A DNA stretch of 64,000 nt from Membranipora membranacea. Its lineage: Eukaryota > Bryozoa > Gymnolaemata > Cheilostomatida > Membraniporidae. Where the stretch lies: contig OU612065.1 of assembly GCA_914767715.1 (NCBI GenBank), positions 31,618,001 to 31,682,000 of the forward strand, written 5' to 3'. Position numbers and translations under genes: made by a program. Below, piece by piece: positions 1 to 13,200 of this stretch (its first letter is position 1; each line of letters starts with the position of its first letter). A model generated the notes under the pieces. It saw only the letters and a program-made list of their open reading frames with translations, was not told where the DNA came from and did no database searches.

Positions 1-1139
1 ACGCTCAGCAGCTCTATAATTCGACACTGGTGACATTTATTATAACTCTTAGGTCTCTGTTTATACCAGGCCAATAAACCTTATTCCTAGCCCTAGCCGT
101 AGATCATTCTTAGTACTGCTTTCAAATCAGAATGAGTTTAACCCAACTTTGTTTGTACTGCATTCAAATAAGCATGAGTTGCACCAAATACTGAAAGCTG
201 CACAGAATGCGGGCAACATTTTTTCATGATCTTCCTTTAGCTTATGTTGTAGTCATAACTCAATATTTTATGTGAGAAAGTATGAAATGATGATTATGTG
301 CACACTGATCACGTGATATACTATTGCATGTATATCTCTGATCGATAGAGAGTGAATTAATTCACTTAGCTTGAGTGCAGCTGAAATTCAGTATTTAGGA
401 GACGTATGGATGATTACCCAAACTTTTGGATATACACTTATCATTTTCTCATTCTTTGTTAAAATATTCTAATTTATATTCAGAAAATCTGATATCACTT
501 TCTAACAGTTTTAGAAGAGCATTTAACACATGTTTTTGACAAGAAAAGTGACATCGAAACTGTGTATTGCTAGCCTAAGCTCAGAAGAGAGAACTAATAA
601 TGCAGAGCTAGGAAAATCTGTTTCGATCATGTCTGTTTGATAAAATTAAAGTTGTCCTCTTTTTTAGCCAAATGTAGGTGCTCAATATTTGCGACAGAAG
701 CTCTATCGATCAGAGATACACATACTAATAGTGTAATCTCGAAATCAGTGTGGATTATGTGTATGAGGTGTGGCAAATTATGATCCAACAATACCTGTTC
801 AATAATAAGAGCAAGAGAAAGATTTCCGAATTCGAAAATTGTGAATACCTGCTGATTTTTGATTTGTTACAAAAAATTTTCATCTATTCCTCAAAGTTCT
901 CCTCATTTTTCGCTAATAATATTAATCTTCCCAGCATTTATTTGTGTCAGCTGCTCACATTTTAGTGTGTATAGGTATAATGTCTCTATAGCAGTCACAA
1001 ACTCCACATACTTTAGATTATGCTGGTAATACACATTTGATTTGATGCTAAAACAAGAGGCTCACTTAAAGTTATATCGATCATAAAGAACGATGAGCAA
1101 ACTAAATTTCGTATTATTATAATTATCTGCTCATTACAG
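1..1139. other. Intron of the LRR array
   Basis: This stretch matches the introns between later LRR exons, for example the block before the exon at 1930. The window therefore opens inside the gene, and further LRR units probably lie upstream. The short open frame at 750-965 recurs, broken, in the sister introns and is not supported as coding. Confidence 0.6.
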
Positions 1140-1274
1140 AATCACATCTCTTGTAAACCTCAAGGAGCTGAGTATAGATGGTCCATTACGTACCTTACCA
1201 GAGGGAATCGGGAACCTTAAGAGTCTCCAGAAAGTAGTGATAACAAAGTCATCTCTCAAAGAGTTACCTGAAAG
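1140..1274 (+). CDS. LRR exon 1 of the array
   Basis: A 135-nt phase 2/2 exon after TTACAG and before GTAGGT. It encodes one and a half leucine-rich repeats with the pattern SLVNLKELSI...LPEGIGNL, then SLKELPE. Length is divisible by three, so it can be gained or lost without a frameshift. Confidence 0.75.
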
Positions 1275-4200
1275 GTAGGTAATGATCGTTTTGAGAATAT
1301 TGCGTCATGGTGCCAATCATTCTTATTACTGCTTTTAAGGTAGGTATATATCATTTTCAGAATATGATGTCATAGTGCCAAACTTTGTTTGTACTGCATT
1401 CAAATCAGCATGAGTTGCACCAAATACTGAAAGCTGCTCAGAATGCAGGCAACATTTTTCATGATCTACCTTTAGCTTATGTTGTAGTCATAACTCAATA
1501 TTTTATGTGAAAAAGTATGAAATGATGATTATGTGTATGAGGTGTGGCAAATTATGATCCAACAATACCTGTTCAATAATAAGAGCAAGAGATATATTTC
1601 CGAATTCTAAACTTATTCATACCTGCTGATTGTTGATTTGTTACAAAAATTTTCAGCTCTTCCTCAAAGCTCTCCTCATTTTTCGCTAATAATATTAATC
1701 TTCCCAGCATTTATTTGTGTCAGCTGCTCACATTTTAGTGTGTATAGGTATGATGTCTCTATAGCAGTCACAACAAACTCCACATACATGGAATCATGCT
1801 GCTAATACACATATTTTTCGATACATTTGATTGGATGCTTAAACAAGAGGCTCACTTAAAGTTACATCGATCATGAAGAACGATGAGCCATCTAAACTTC
1901 GTATTAATATAATTATCTGCTCATTACAGCATCACATCTCTTGTAAAACTTGAGGAGCTGAGTATATTTGGTACATTATCTGAAGGCCTGCATACATTAC
2001 CTGAGGGGATTGGGAACCTTGAGAGTCTCAAGAAATTAGGGATAACAAACTCAGCTCTCATAGAGTTACCTGAAAGGTAGGTATATATCATTTTCAGAAT
2101 ATCATGTCATAGTGCCAAACTTTGTTTGTACTGCATTCAAATCAGTATGAGTTGCACCAAATACTAAAAAAGTAGGTAAAGATCGTTTTGAGAATATTGC
2201 GTCATGGTGCCAATCATTCTTAGTACTGCTTTCAAATTAGAATGAGTTTAACCCAACTTACTAAAAACTGCACAGAATGCAGGCAACATTTTTTATAATC
2301 TACCTGCCTTTCAGAAATGTCTAATTTAGTAATCATATAGTAATATTCATGAATGACTATAAGCAATTTCTTACATGATGTGTAATTGAAGTTTAAGATT
2401 ACTCCACCTTCGGAAATATTTCAGTTCAGGCAATATTTTCACTTTGAACTTCAATGACAGTTCTTCTTCTGATTATATTGCCCTCCTTTTTAATCAACTT
2501 GATTCACATGTTTTGTGGTGCTGAAACTTGCATCAAAAATTACGTAAATTTTTATTAGTTATGTTGTAGTCATAATTCCATATTTGATCTAGACCTGTGT
2601 GAGAAAGTATGTAATGAAGTTATGGGTATGAGGTGTTTCAAATTATGATCCAACATAGTCTGTTCAATAATAAGTACAGGAGAAAACAATTCCAAATTCT
2701 AACAGTGTCAATACCTGCTGAATGTTGATTGGTTACAAAAATAATTACTGAAATGTTTCAACTCTTCCTTGAAGTTCTTGACTTGTTTTCTATTAATATA
2801 AATCTTTCCAGCATTTATTTATGTCGGCTGAGCAATTTTTGTGCTTAGGTATGAGGTCTCTACAGCAGTCACAACAAACCCTACATACGTGGAATTATGC
2901 TGCTAAAACACATAGTTTTCAATACCTTTGTCAGGATGCTAAACCATGAGGCTCACTCAAATTTTTATCGATCATAAAGAACGATGAGCAAACTAAACTT
3001 CGTATTAATATAATTATCTGCTCATTACAGCATCACATCTCTTGTAAAACTTGAGGAGTTGAGAATATATGGTACATTATCTGTAGGCCTGCATACCTTA
3101 CCTGAGGGGATTGGGAACCTTGAGAGTCTCAAGAAATTAGTGATAAAAAACTCATCTCTCAAAGAGTTACCTGAAAGGTAGGTATATATCATTTTCAGAA
3201 TATCATGTCATAGTGCCAAACTTTGTTTGTACTGCATTCAAATCAGCATGAGTTGCATCAAATACTGAAAGCTACACAGAATGCAGGCAACATTTTTTCA
3301 TGATCTACCTTTAGCTTATGTTGTAGTCATAACTCAATATTTTAAGTGAGAAAGTATGAAATGATGATTATGTGTATGAGGTGTGGCAAATTATGATCCA
3401 ACAATACCTGTTCAATAATAAGAGCAAGAGAAATATTTCCGAATTCTAAAATTGTTAATACCTGCTGATTGTTGATTTGTTACAAAAAATTTTCAGCTCT
3501 TCCTCAAAGTTCTCCTCATTTTTCGCTAATAATGTTAATCTTCCCAGCATCTATTTGTGTCAGCTGCTCACATTTTATTGTGTATAGGTATGATGTCTCT
3601 ATAGCAGTCACAAACTCCACATACTTTAGATTATGCTGCTAATACACATATTCTTCGACACATTTGATTGGATGCTAAAACAAGAGGCTCACTTAAAGTT
3701 ATATCGATCATAAAGAACGATGAGCAAACTAAACTTCGTATTAATATAATTATCTGCTCATTACAGCATCACATCTCTTGTAAAACTCGAGGAGCTGAGT
3801 ATAGATGGTCTATTACGTGCCTTACCTGAGGGAATTGGGTACCTTAAGAGTCTCAAGAAAGTAGTGATAACAAAGTCACTTCTCAATGAGTTACCTGAAA
3901 GGTAAGTATATATCATTTTCAGAATATAATGGCATAGTGCCAAACTTTGTTGGTACTGCATTCAAATCAGCATGAGTTGCATCAAATACTGAAAGCTGCA
4001 CAGAATGCAGGCAACATTTTTTCATGATCTACCTTTAGCTTATGTCGTAGTCATAACTTAATATTTTATGTGAGAAAGTATGAAATGATGATTATGTGTA
4101 TGAGGTGTGGCAAATTATCATCCAACAATACCTGTTCAATAATAAGAGCAAGAGAAATATTTCCGAATTCTAAAATTGTGAATACCTGCTGATTTTTGAT

Positions 4201-7200
4201 TTGTTACAAAAAATTTTCATCTAGTCCTCAAAGTTCTCCTCATTTTTCGCTAATAATATTAATCTTCCCAGCATCTATTTGTGTCAGCTGCTCACATTTT
4301 AGTGTGTATAGGTATGATGTCTCTATAGCAGTCACAAACTCCACATACTTTAGATTATGCTGCTAATACACATATTCTTCGACACATTTGATTGGATGCT
4401 AAAACAAGAGGCTCACTTAAAGTTATATCGATCATAAAGAACGATGAGCAAACTAAACTTCGTATTAATATAATTATCTGCTCATTACAGCATCACATCT
4501 CTTGTAAACCTCGAGGAGCTGAGTATATATGGTTCATTACATTCTGTGGGCCTGTCTACCTTACCTGAGGGAATTGGGAACCTTAAGAGTCTCAAGAAAG
4601 TAGTGATAACAAACTCATCTCTCAATAAGTTACCTGAAAGGTAGGTAAAGATCGTTTTGAGAATATTGCATCATGGTGCCAATAATTCTTAGTACTGCTT
4701 TCAAATTAGAATATGTTTAACCCAACTTACTAAAAACTGCACAGAATGCAGGCAACATTTTTTATAATCTACCTGCCTTTCAGAAATGTCTAATTTAGTA
4801 ATCATATAGTAATATTCATGAATGACTATAAGCAATTTCTTACATGATGTGTAATTGAAGTTGAAGATTACTCCACCTTCGGAAATATTTCAGTTCAGGC
4901 AATATTTTCACTTTGAACTTCACTGACAGTTCTTCTTCTGATTATATTGCCCTCCTTTTTAATCAACTTGATTCACATGTTTTGTGGTGCTAAAACTTGC
5001 ATAAAAAATTACGTAAATTTTTATTAGTTATGTTGTAGTCATAATTCCATATTTGTTCAGCTATTCATTTTCAGTAGCTCGGCAGCTTTCCAACGATATA
5101 TGGTATGTTGATATTCGGATCTTTGACATTACCTGAATATAATTATCTGTTCATTACAGCATCACATCTCTTGTAAACCTCGAGGAGCTGAGGATATCTG
5201 GTGCCTTAGCTTCTGAAGGCCTGTGTACCTTACCTGAGGGAATTGGGAACCTTAAGAGTCTCCAGAAAGTAGTGATAGCAAACTCATCTCTCAAAGAGTT
5301 ACCTGAAAGGTAGGTAAAGATCGTTTTGAGAATATTGCGTCATGGTGCCAATCATTCTTAGTACTGCTTTCAAATTAGAATGAGTAGTCTGTTCAATAAT
5401 AAGTACAGGAGAAAACAATTCCAATTTCTAACATTGTCAATACCTGTTGAATGTTGATCTGGTACAAAAATAATTACCGAAATGTTTCAACTCTTCCTCA
5501 AAATTCTTGTCATTTTTTCTAATAATAATCTTTCTTGCATAGCATAGCTTTCTGCACAGAATGCAAGCTACATTTTTTTTAGAATCTACCTGCCTTTTGG
5601 AAATGTCAAATTTAGAAACGATATGCTAATATTCATAGTTCATGCAATATTTTTCTTTTGATGATGGTGCCCTCCTTTTTGAACAATTTGATGTACATGT
5701 CCTGGTTTGTGTCAAAAGTTTAGTTAGGCAGTACTCATTATAACATATAATATACATATATGTGAGAAGGCAAAACAAAGCAAGATGTGTACAAGGTGAG
5801 GCGAAATAGCATCAAACATTTTCTCTCCAATTATTAAAGCAAGAGCAAACAATTCCTTTTAAAACAGGCAGACAGCAGGGAGGGTTAAAACCTGCTGGTT
5901 GTTAATTTGTTACATAAGTCAACACCAAAGTGATTTAACTCACCCTCAACATTCTTTTTCTCTAATATTAATAATCATCCATGCATTTATTTATGTCAGC
6001 TCTGCCTGTTTGTGTGTTGATGTATCTAGCACAAACAAACACATAATTTTAGCTACCTCTGCCAAAACTACAGGCTCACTCATGAAACATAAATTAGGTA
6101 TCTAGAAATCAATATAATTACCTCCTCCTTACGCCATCACATCTGTTGTAAAACTTCATGGCCTGAAAACCTTTCCGGAAGAAATTGGGAAACTTGCATG
6201 ATACAATGATCATTTATCACAGCGCTGCCTGAAAGGTAAACATGCATTATGTTTTAGGAATTACTGTATTAATATTTTACGCTTATATTGTTATTAGAAC
6301 CAATGTTTGCTGTAACAACTGGCAACAACATGCACATTCACTGTATGTCCATAGGGTCGAGTTGAGGGAATTTCAGAGCTGTGCGAACCAAGGGAACGCC
6401 TGACGGTTTGCTTGTTCCCAAACTATATGCTGTTTAATTTAATATTTCGACATCTTGGGAATCATAAGATGATTCCAGCAAGAAAATGATTTCTGCACAT
6501 TGTATATACTGCTCCAGTCCAGCTGAAGTCTCCATGTCTTTAATTTTACACGATCTTTGTCTTGAGGCCTTGTTGTAGTGTCGAAAACGCAAATTGTGGG
6601 CCTAGAAAACATAATATGGCATGGTAAAATGAAGCGTTATCAGCTAGATACGGGTTAAACTAAGGCTACCAAATATCTACAGAGCAGTTTATGATCGGCA
6701 ATCAATTCATTAAAAAATATCCAGACTTCATCTCGGGATTACAATCGAATTGATGCTCAGAAGGATCTTTGATGGAACCATAAATTATTAGGCGACGCAA
6801 AATCCATGCGCATTTTTCTTGGTCAGCTTCTTTTTCAAAAAAATTTACATTCTCTTTCATTGTTTCCGCAACATCTTGCTTTTACAACATTGTCTTGCCT
6901 TTGAGGGGGGATATCCCAACAAAAAGTGTATTATCAGAGTACAGGTGGAGGTCACCAAATAGTACTCAAAGGTTCCAGGATTCCAATTTTGCTCTGGAAT
7001 TCAGTGGTTATCAAACTTGCTTTATTCCCTTTCAATTACAGCATGCGTACACTCATCAATTTGGAGGAACTGGAAATATCTGACAGTGAGGAGCTGGAAT
7101 CCTTACCTGACTGGATTGGAGAGCTCACTAATCTTAAAATCCTCAATCCGTCACGTAGCAAGCTAACTAGCCTACCACACAGGTATGTAATTGTAGTATT

Positions 7201-10200
7201 TTGAGTCTGCCTTCTCCTTTGAATGATAATCTACAGGCAATCTAGGTGCTATTTACTTTGATATTTCGATTAATTGAGTATGATTAAAGACTTCCGAAGG
7301 ACCAAGGTAATAGATAGTCTGGCAGCTAGTTCTGCAATATTTTGAAACTAAAAAAAATGAAGCTCTTCAGGGTGAAAATTATTTGTAGCTTTAGAAAATA
7401 CCCCCTCTTTCATCAATTAAGCCTCTGAGGTTCCGAAATCTAGTGGTATTGTATACGCAATGTGCAGACAACTTTTTATCTAGAAACATCTTGAAGACTA
7501 CAGAAGGACCAAAGCAATATATAGTCCGGCAGCTAGGACTACACAGTAGTTACGCAATATTTAAAAACTGAAAAAATTCTTTCCTCTTCCAAGTAAAATT
7601 ATGCGTACCTTTGATAATTGCCCCCTCTTTCGTCAATTACCCCTCTGAGGTTCCAAAAGCTAGTGCTGTACCAGCCCAACATGCTACCACTTGTATGTAA
7701 TTTAGAGAACTGTAAAGGTTAATGGACTCAGTTATCTAAAGTTGTACAATGTTCCTGAAACTGAAAATATATTTATTTTTAATGTATGTGTAACTAATCA
7801 GTTATTAAATATATTTGGAAGTGGTAGCATATTGCGCTGGTACAGCACTAGATTTTGAAGCCTCTTAGGCGCAATTGAAGGATTATTGGTCAAAAGATGA
7901 ACTATAAAGGGACCCATATTCCATGTACAATTCCCTACTAGCCAGCTTACACTTTCACTTCAAAGTTTCTTCCATTCACTGTCATTGTTGTTCCATTTTG
8001 TTGCTTATACAGAAATGTCTTCTCTCAATGATATATCAAATATTTGGGCAAAAATTGAATGCAGTTTTATTCAAATCTGAGGTGAAAAATGTACATTCTA
8101 AACCACCATTTGTATAACATATTTAATAACCTACTACAAGGATTATGTTGCTTAGTGTGAATGGCAGTGAAATGAAACTGTTGAGCTAGAGATTACAGGA
8201 ATAGCCTGAAGGCGGTAATCGAAGCTCTCGAATTCAAATATCACAGCAGTTGCCATGTTGATGGAATAGCAACAAGATAAGGAAAAGAAGGCTGGTAAAT
8301 AAAAGAATCATACCTACTATAACAAAATAACATGTCATACGAATTGACCCAAAGAGTGGAGTGTGAGTTTGACCAATAAGAGGGGGTCAGTAAAATAAAG
8401 AAAGTTGAGCTAAAAATCACCTAAAGCGGCTGAAGTCGGAAATCAGACCTCATGTGCCCTAATATGTCAGTAAACACATCAACAATAGAATAGATTTATA
8501 AAACGTATAACAACGGAGAATGTTATTATTATTACAGTAAGATGCTGCAATCCTTACCTGGCTGGATTGGAGAGCTCACAAGTCTCAAAATCCTTAATGT
8601 GGCAGGAAGCAGCCTAACTCACCTACCACACAGGTATGTAATTGTAGTATTTTGAGTATGCCTATTCTTAACAATGGTGAACCTCATTACGCAAACTATG
8701 TGCTGCTTACTTCAATATCTCCATTTAATTTTTTTTGTATGTGATTAAGATGTTTCCTGATGAAAAGTTGTCTACACATTACATGTGCAACACCAGTCCT
8801 ACAGAAGTTGATGAGTCTCTGTTTTGTTAGAGATTACACATTGTTTGGCTTGATGGCTCCCTGCATTAACAAAAACACAGAATACAAACCTAGAGAATAT
8901 TTAGGATGGTGAAATGAAGCATAATCAGCTGGTTTTAGGTTCAACTGAGGTTTCCATATAACTCCAGAGCATTTTGATCGGTAATATATTCAATAGAAGA
9001 TATCCAGACTTTATCTTGGGGATGACAATGAGATTGATGCTCAGAATCAGAACGGTCGTTGGTCAAAGCACAAATTGTCAAGAGATGCACAATCCGTGTG
9101 CATTTTTTTTGGTCAGTTTCTTCTTCAAAAATTCTTACATTCACTTCCATTGTCTCTGCAACATTTTGCTTACATAAAATCAAACTGTCTTCAATGAGGT
9201 AATCATAATAAGTATTGTGCTCTCAGAGTCCAGGCGGAGGTACCCATACTATAGTACTCAAATGTTCCAAAAAAACAATTATGCTCTGACATTTAGTGGT
9301 CATCAAACTGGCAATATTTCCCTTTACATTACAGCATGCGTACACTCGTCAATTTGGAGGAACTGAATATATCTTTCAGTAACGAGCTGGAATCCTTACC
9401 TGACTGGATTGGAGAGCTCAGGGGTCTCAAAATCCTCAATGTATCCCATTGCCAGCTAACTAGACTGCCTGACAGGTATGTAATTGTAGTATTTTTAGTC
9501 TGCCTTCTCTTTTGAATGATAATATACAGGCAATCTAGGTGCTATTTACTTTGATATTTCGATTAATTGAGTATGATTAAAGACTCCCTAAGGACAAAAG
9601 CAATAGATAGTCTGGCAGCTAGTTCTGCAATAGTTATGCAATATTTTGACACTGAAAAAAATTGAAGCTCTTCAGGGTGAACATTATTTGTAGCTTTAGA
9701 AAATACCTCCTCTTTCATCAATTAAGCCTCTGAGGTTCCAAAATCTAGTGGTGTTGTATATGCAATGTGCAGACAACTTTTTATCTGTAAACATCTTGAA
9801 GACTACAGAAGGACCAAAGGAATATATAGTCCGGCAGCTAGGACTACACAGTAGTTATGCAATATTTAAAAACTGAAAAAATTCATAGCTCTTCCAAGCA
9901 AAATTATGCGTTCCTTTAATGATTGCCCCCTTTTTCGTCAATTACCCCTCTAAGGTATGTTATTTAGAGAACTGTAAAGGTTAATGGACTCAGTTATCTA
10001 AAGTAAAACTGAAAATATATTTATTTTTAACGCAAACAGGCAAAAACGGTTGTCACAGGCAAAAAGGTCGTCACAGGCAAAAACAGGCTATCTGCGGATT
10101 AAAATATTCCTGGTAAAGCACGTTTTCCAAATTTCTAATTTTCTAATTAACATTAAAATTATTGCAAATATACTTTTATATGCGAAAAATTAGGACGGTT

Positions 10201-13200
10201 CATTTGGAATTAAATAAATTAATGATCAAACAAGCGGTTCAAAAGATGTCGCAAGAAAATTCAGATTTGGCTATTTCTTCGGGCCTAAACGGTCTATCTG
10301 CATCAATTGTCATTCAAAACGAGTCATTGTTAGCAAGCGCAGTCATTAGAATCGTAATTGAATTGTTCAAATGAATGCATTCACGGTCAATTGAGCATGG
10401 CTTTCATTGCATTTGTGAAAAAAAAACTTATAGACCTTTTTTGCTCGAAGCTTTCTGGCTATTTGTGAACAAAAGAAATTTCAAACAGGTTTTTTTCCAC
10501 TTTCTGGTAGGAGTTTCAGAGAGTTCTTGATAGCGTTAGAAAGCCCAAAAATAACTTAATTTGAATAACAAAGCAAAAGAAATTTTGAAAATAATACATA
10601 TAGACCTTTTTTGCACGTGATAACCGGATGTGGAACTAATCAGTTATTAAATATATTTGGAAGTGGTAGCGTATTGCGCTGGCACAGCACTAGATTTTGA
10701 AACCTCATAGGTGCAATTGAAGGATTATTGGTCAAAAGATGAACTAAAGGGACCCATATTCCATGTACAATTCCCTACTAGCCAGCTTACACTTTCACTT
10801 CAAAGTTTCTTACATTCACTGTCATTGTTGTTCCATTTTGTTGCTTATACAGAAATGTCTTCTCTCAATGATATATGAAATATTTGGGCAAAAATGGAAT
10901 GCAGTTTTATTCAAATCTGAGGTGAAAAATATTCATTCTAAACAACCATTTGTTTACCATATGTAATAACCTACTACAAGGGTCATGTTACATTGGTGTG
11001 AATGGCAGTGAAATTAAACTGTTGAGCTAGAGATTACAGGAATAGCCTGAAGGCGGTAATCGAAGCTCTCGAATTCAAATATCGCAGCAGTTGCCATGTT
11101 GATTGAATAGCAACAAGATAAGGAAAAGAAGGCTGGTAAATAAAAGAATCATACCTACTATAACAAAATAACATGTCGTACGAATTGACCCAAAGAGTGG
11201 AGTGTGAGTTTGACCAATAAGAGGGGATCAGTAAAATAAAGAAAGTTGAGCTAGAAATCCCCTAATTTGACTGAAGTGGGAAATCAGACCTCATGTGCCC
11301 TAATATGTCAGTAAACACATCATCAATAGAATAGATTTATAAAACGAATAACAACAGAGAATGTTATTACATCAAATCCAATATGAGAACACACCATCTC
11401 TTTTCTTCTCCTTTTAATATATTTATGTTTCTACGTCTTATCATCAACACATCATCAAGTCACGTTTGGTTCGCCAGGGTTGTGGTATGCGAGGCGGTCT
11501 GGCTCGCATCATTTTCTTGACGATTATCGTCGTTCCGCCCTGGTCTCGTCATCTTCATCCGCAGAGAGATAGGGCCTACAATAAATTGGCTCAGAATCAG
11601 TGTGGTACCTCTTCACCGTAGACTTGTTTCTTATCACTTGTCTGCCCTGAAGAGATTCTACTGTAACTTAACTACCACTGGAATCAATCACGGTTATAGG
11701 GTTTTCATTGAAAGTGCTTCGCATTTTTGTGGGACTGTCTCTTTGCACAATTCCCAGGGAAGTCATAAAGTCCTAAAACTCGGCACTTACAAACTGCGGA
11801 CCACTATCAGATTTGAGTGTGGTGAGTTTGATAGCTTGCGCAAGTAGCTCCCTGCGCGTTGGAGTCTGAGCACTTAGACTATTCTGCAATAGGCCTATCC
11901 CACTAACAGTCAGTTTGTGTCCTACGAATATCAATTCTTGGACTTTGAATTTGCACTGAGTTCGATTAAGGGTTTACTAAATCTCTCTAGAACTTGATCA
12001 AGGCTTTTACCATGTTCCTCAGTAGTTTTGGCATATACAATGACATCATCTGACATATTAGCCACACCCTGGATACCTACGAAGAGTTTCCTAATCTCAT
12101 GTTTATAAATCTCAGGGGCTGAACTAATACCAAAGTTGAGTCCCTTTAAGCGATAGAGTCCTCTATGAGTGGCAAAGGTTATTATATAGCGGTACTCTGG
12201 TTTGAGTTCTAACTGATGGAACCCCCAGTTCATATCTAAGTTGCTGGACAATTAACTACCCTGCATATCCTGAATAACTGCTGTGTTGGCTCTCCTCATA
12301 TCGCTACACATGCGCGTGTCGTTGTCTTTATGTCTAACTGTAACATGGACCGGGCTTAACCATTCTGACAAGTTCTATAATATCATGATCTAGTAACTCG
12401 TCCAATTTCACATCTAATTTCTTTCTCAAACCATGGGATAAATGCCTATATGTCTGAGCTATTGGTTTTACGTAGTCATCAATCTCTAGTTGCTTTGTTT
12501 AGATTTCAGTTTTGGTACTACTGAGAAGACATTTTCAAAACGGGATAAAATTTCCTCCCTAGCGTTTGTCACAGCATTTACACCTAGTCTCCGAAATCCA
12601 AACTGAAGAGCAGTTGCCTTTCCGATAATGTTTTCAACTTGTCCATTGGCAACATGGAAGTCTGCATTTACCCCGCATCCGGAAACATTAATCTCAGCAT
12701 TAGCGACTACCAGCAAATCTAGCGGGACTTTACTACCATCTTGTCCGATAGCCTGGATGATGCTTTGGCTTTTTATTCTTCAGTATGTCCCATGGCGTAT
12801 GTGACAACACATTTGCACTGAATGCTGAAACAATCATAGCCTGAATATTTAGGCCCCCAAGGCTTACAGTTATGAATCACTTCCATAAGATTGGCATGAA
12901 TATCACGTGATAATATCATGATTTGAATGAATGGATGAACGTGCAAAGGAGAAAACATATCCATCAGACTCAGATTGGTCATCTGCATGACTGATACCAG
13001 CACCAGTATCATTGTCATACAAATTTCTCACTCTCTTTTGATCATTGAGCCGGTTTGCTTTAAATCTGGTGTTGCACATTTTTGAGAGAAGGGACCCAAC
13101 TTCAAGCATTTGTGGCTTTACCAATATCAGGGCACTTCTTATTTCCATGATTATTCCCACATTTACCACAATTGTTGGTCTCGTTTATAGGCACTATTGT

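Larger units (their letters stand above)
120..5400. repeat. Tandem array of LRR exon-plus-intron units
   Basis: Units of roughly 0.6-1.1 kb, each with one LRR exon and near-identical intron DNA, recur six times. Recurrent intron markers include CAATAATAAGAGCAAGAGA and GATCATAAAGAACGATGAGC. Copies differ by deletions and substitutions, so several rounds of unequal exchange are likely. Confidence 0.8.

Noticed and set aside
8941-9183. Overlapping frames on both strands in the LRR introns
   Set aside because: Intron DNA shared with 6700-6900, where the frames are broken.
10162-10374. 70-codon frame in the extra intron DNA
   Set aside because: No splice sites, motifs or second copy. It lies in a low-complexity AT-rich insertion.
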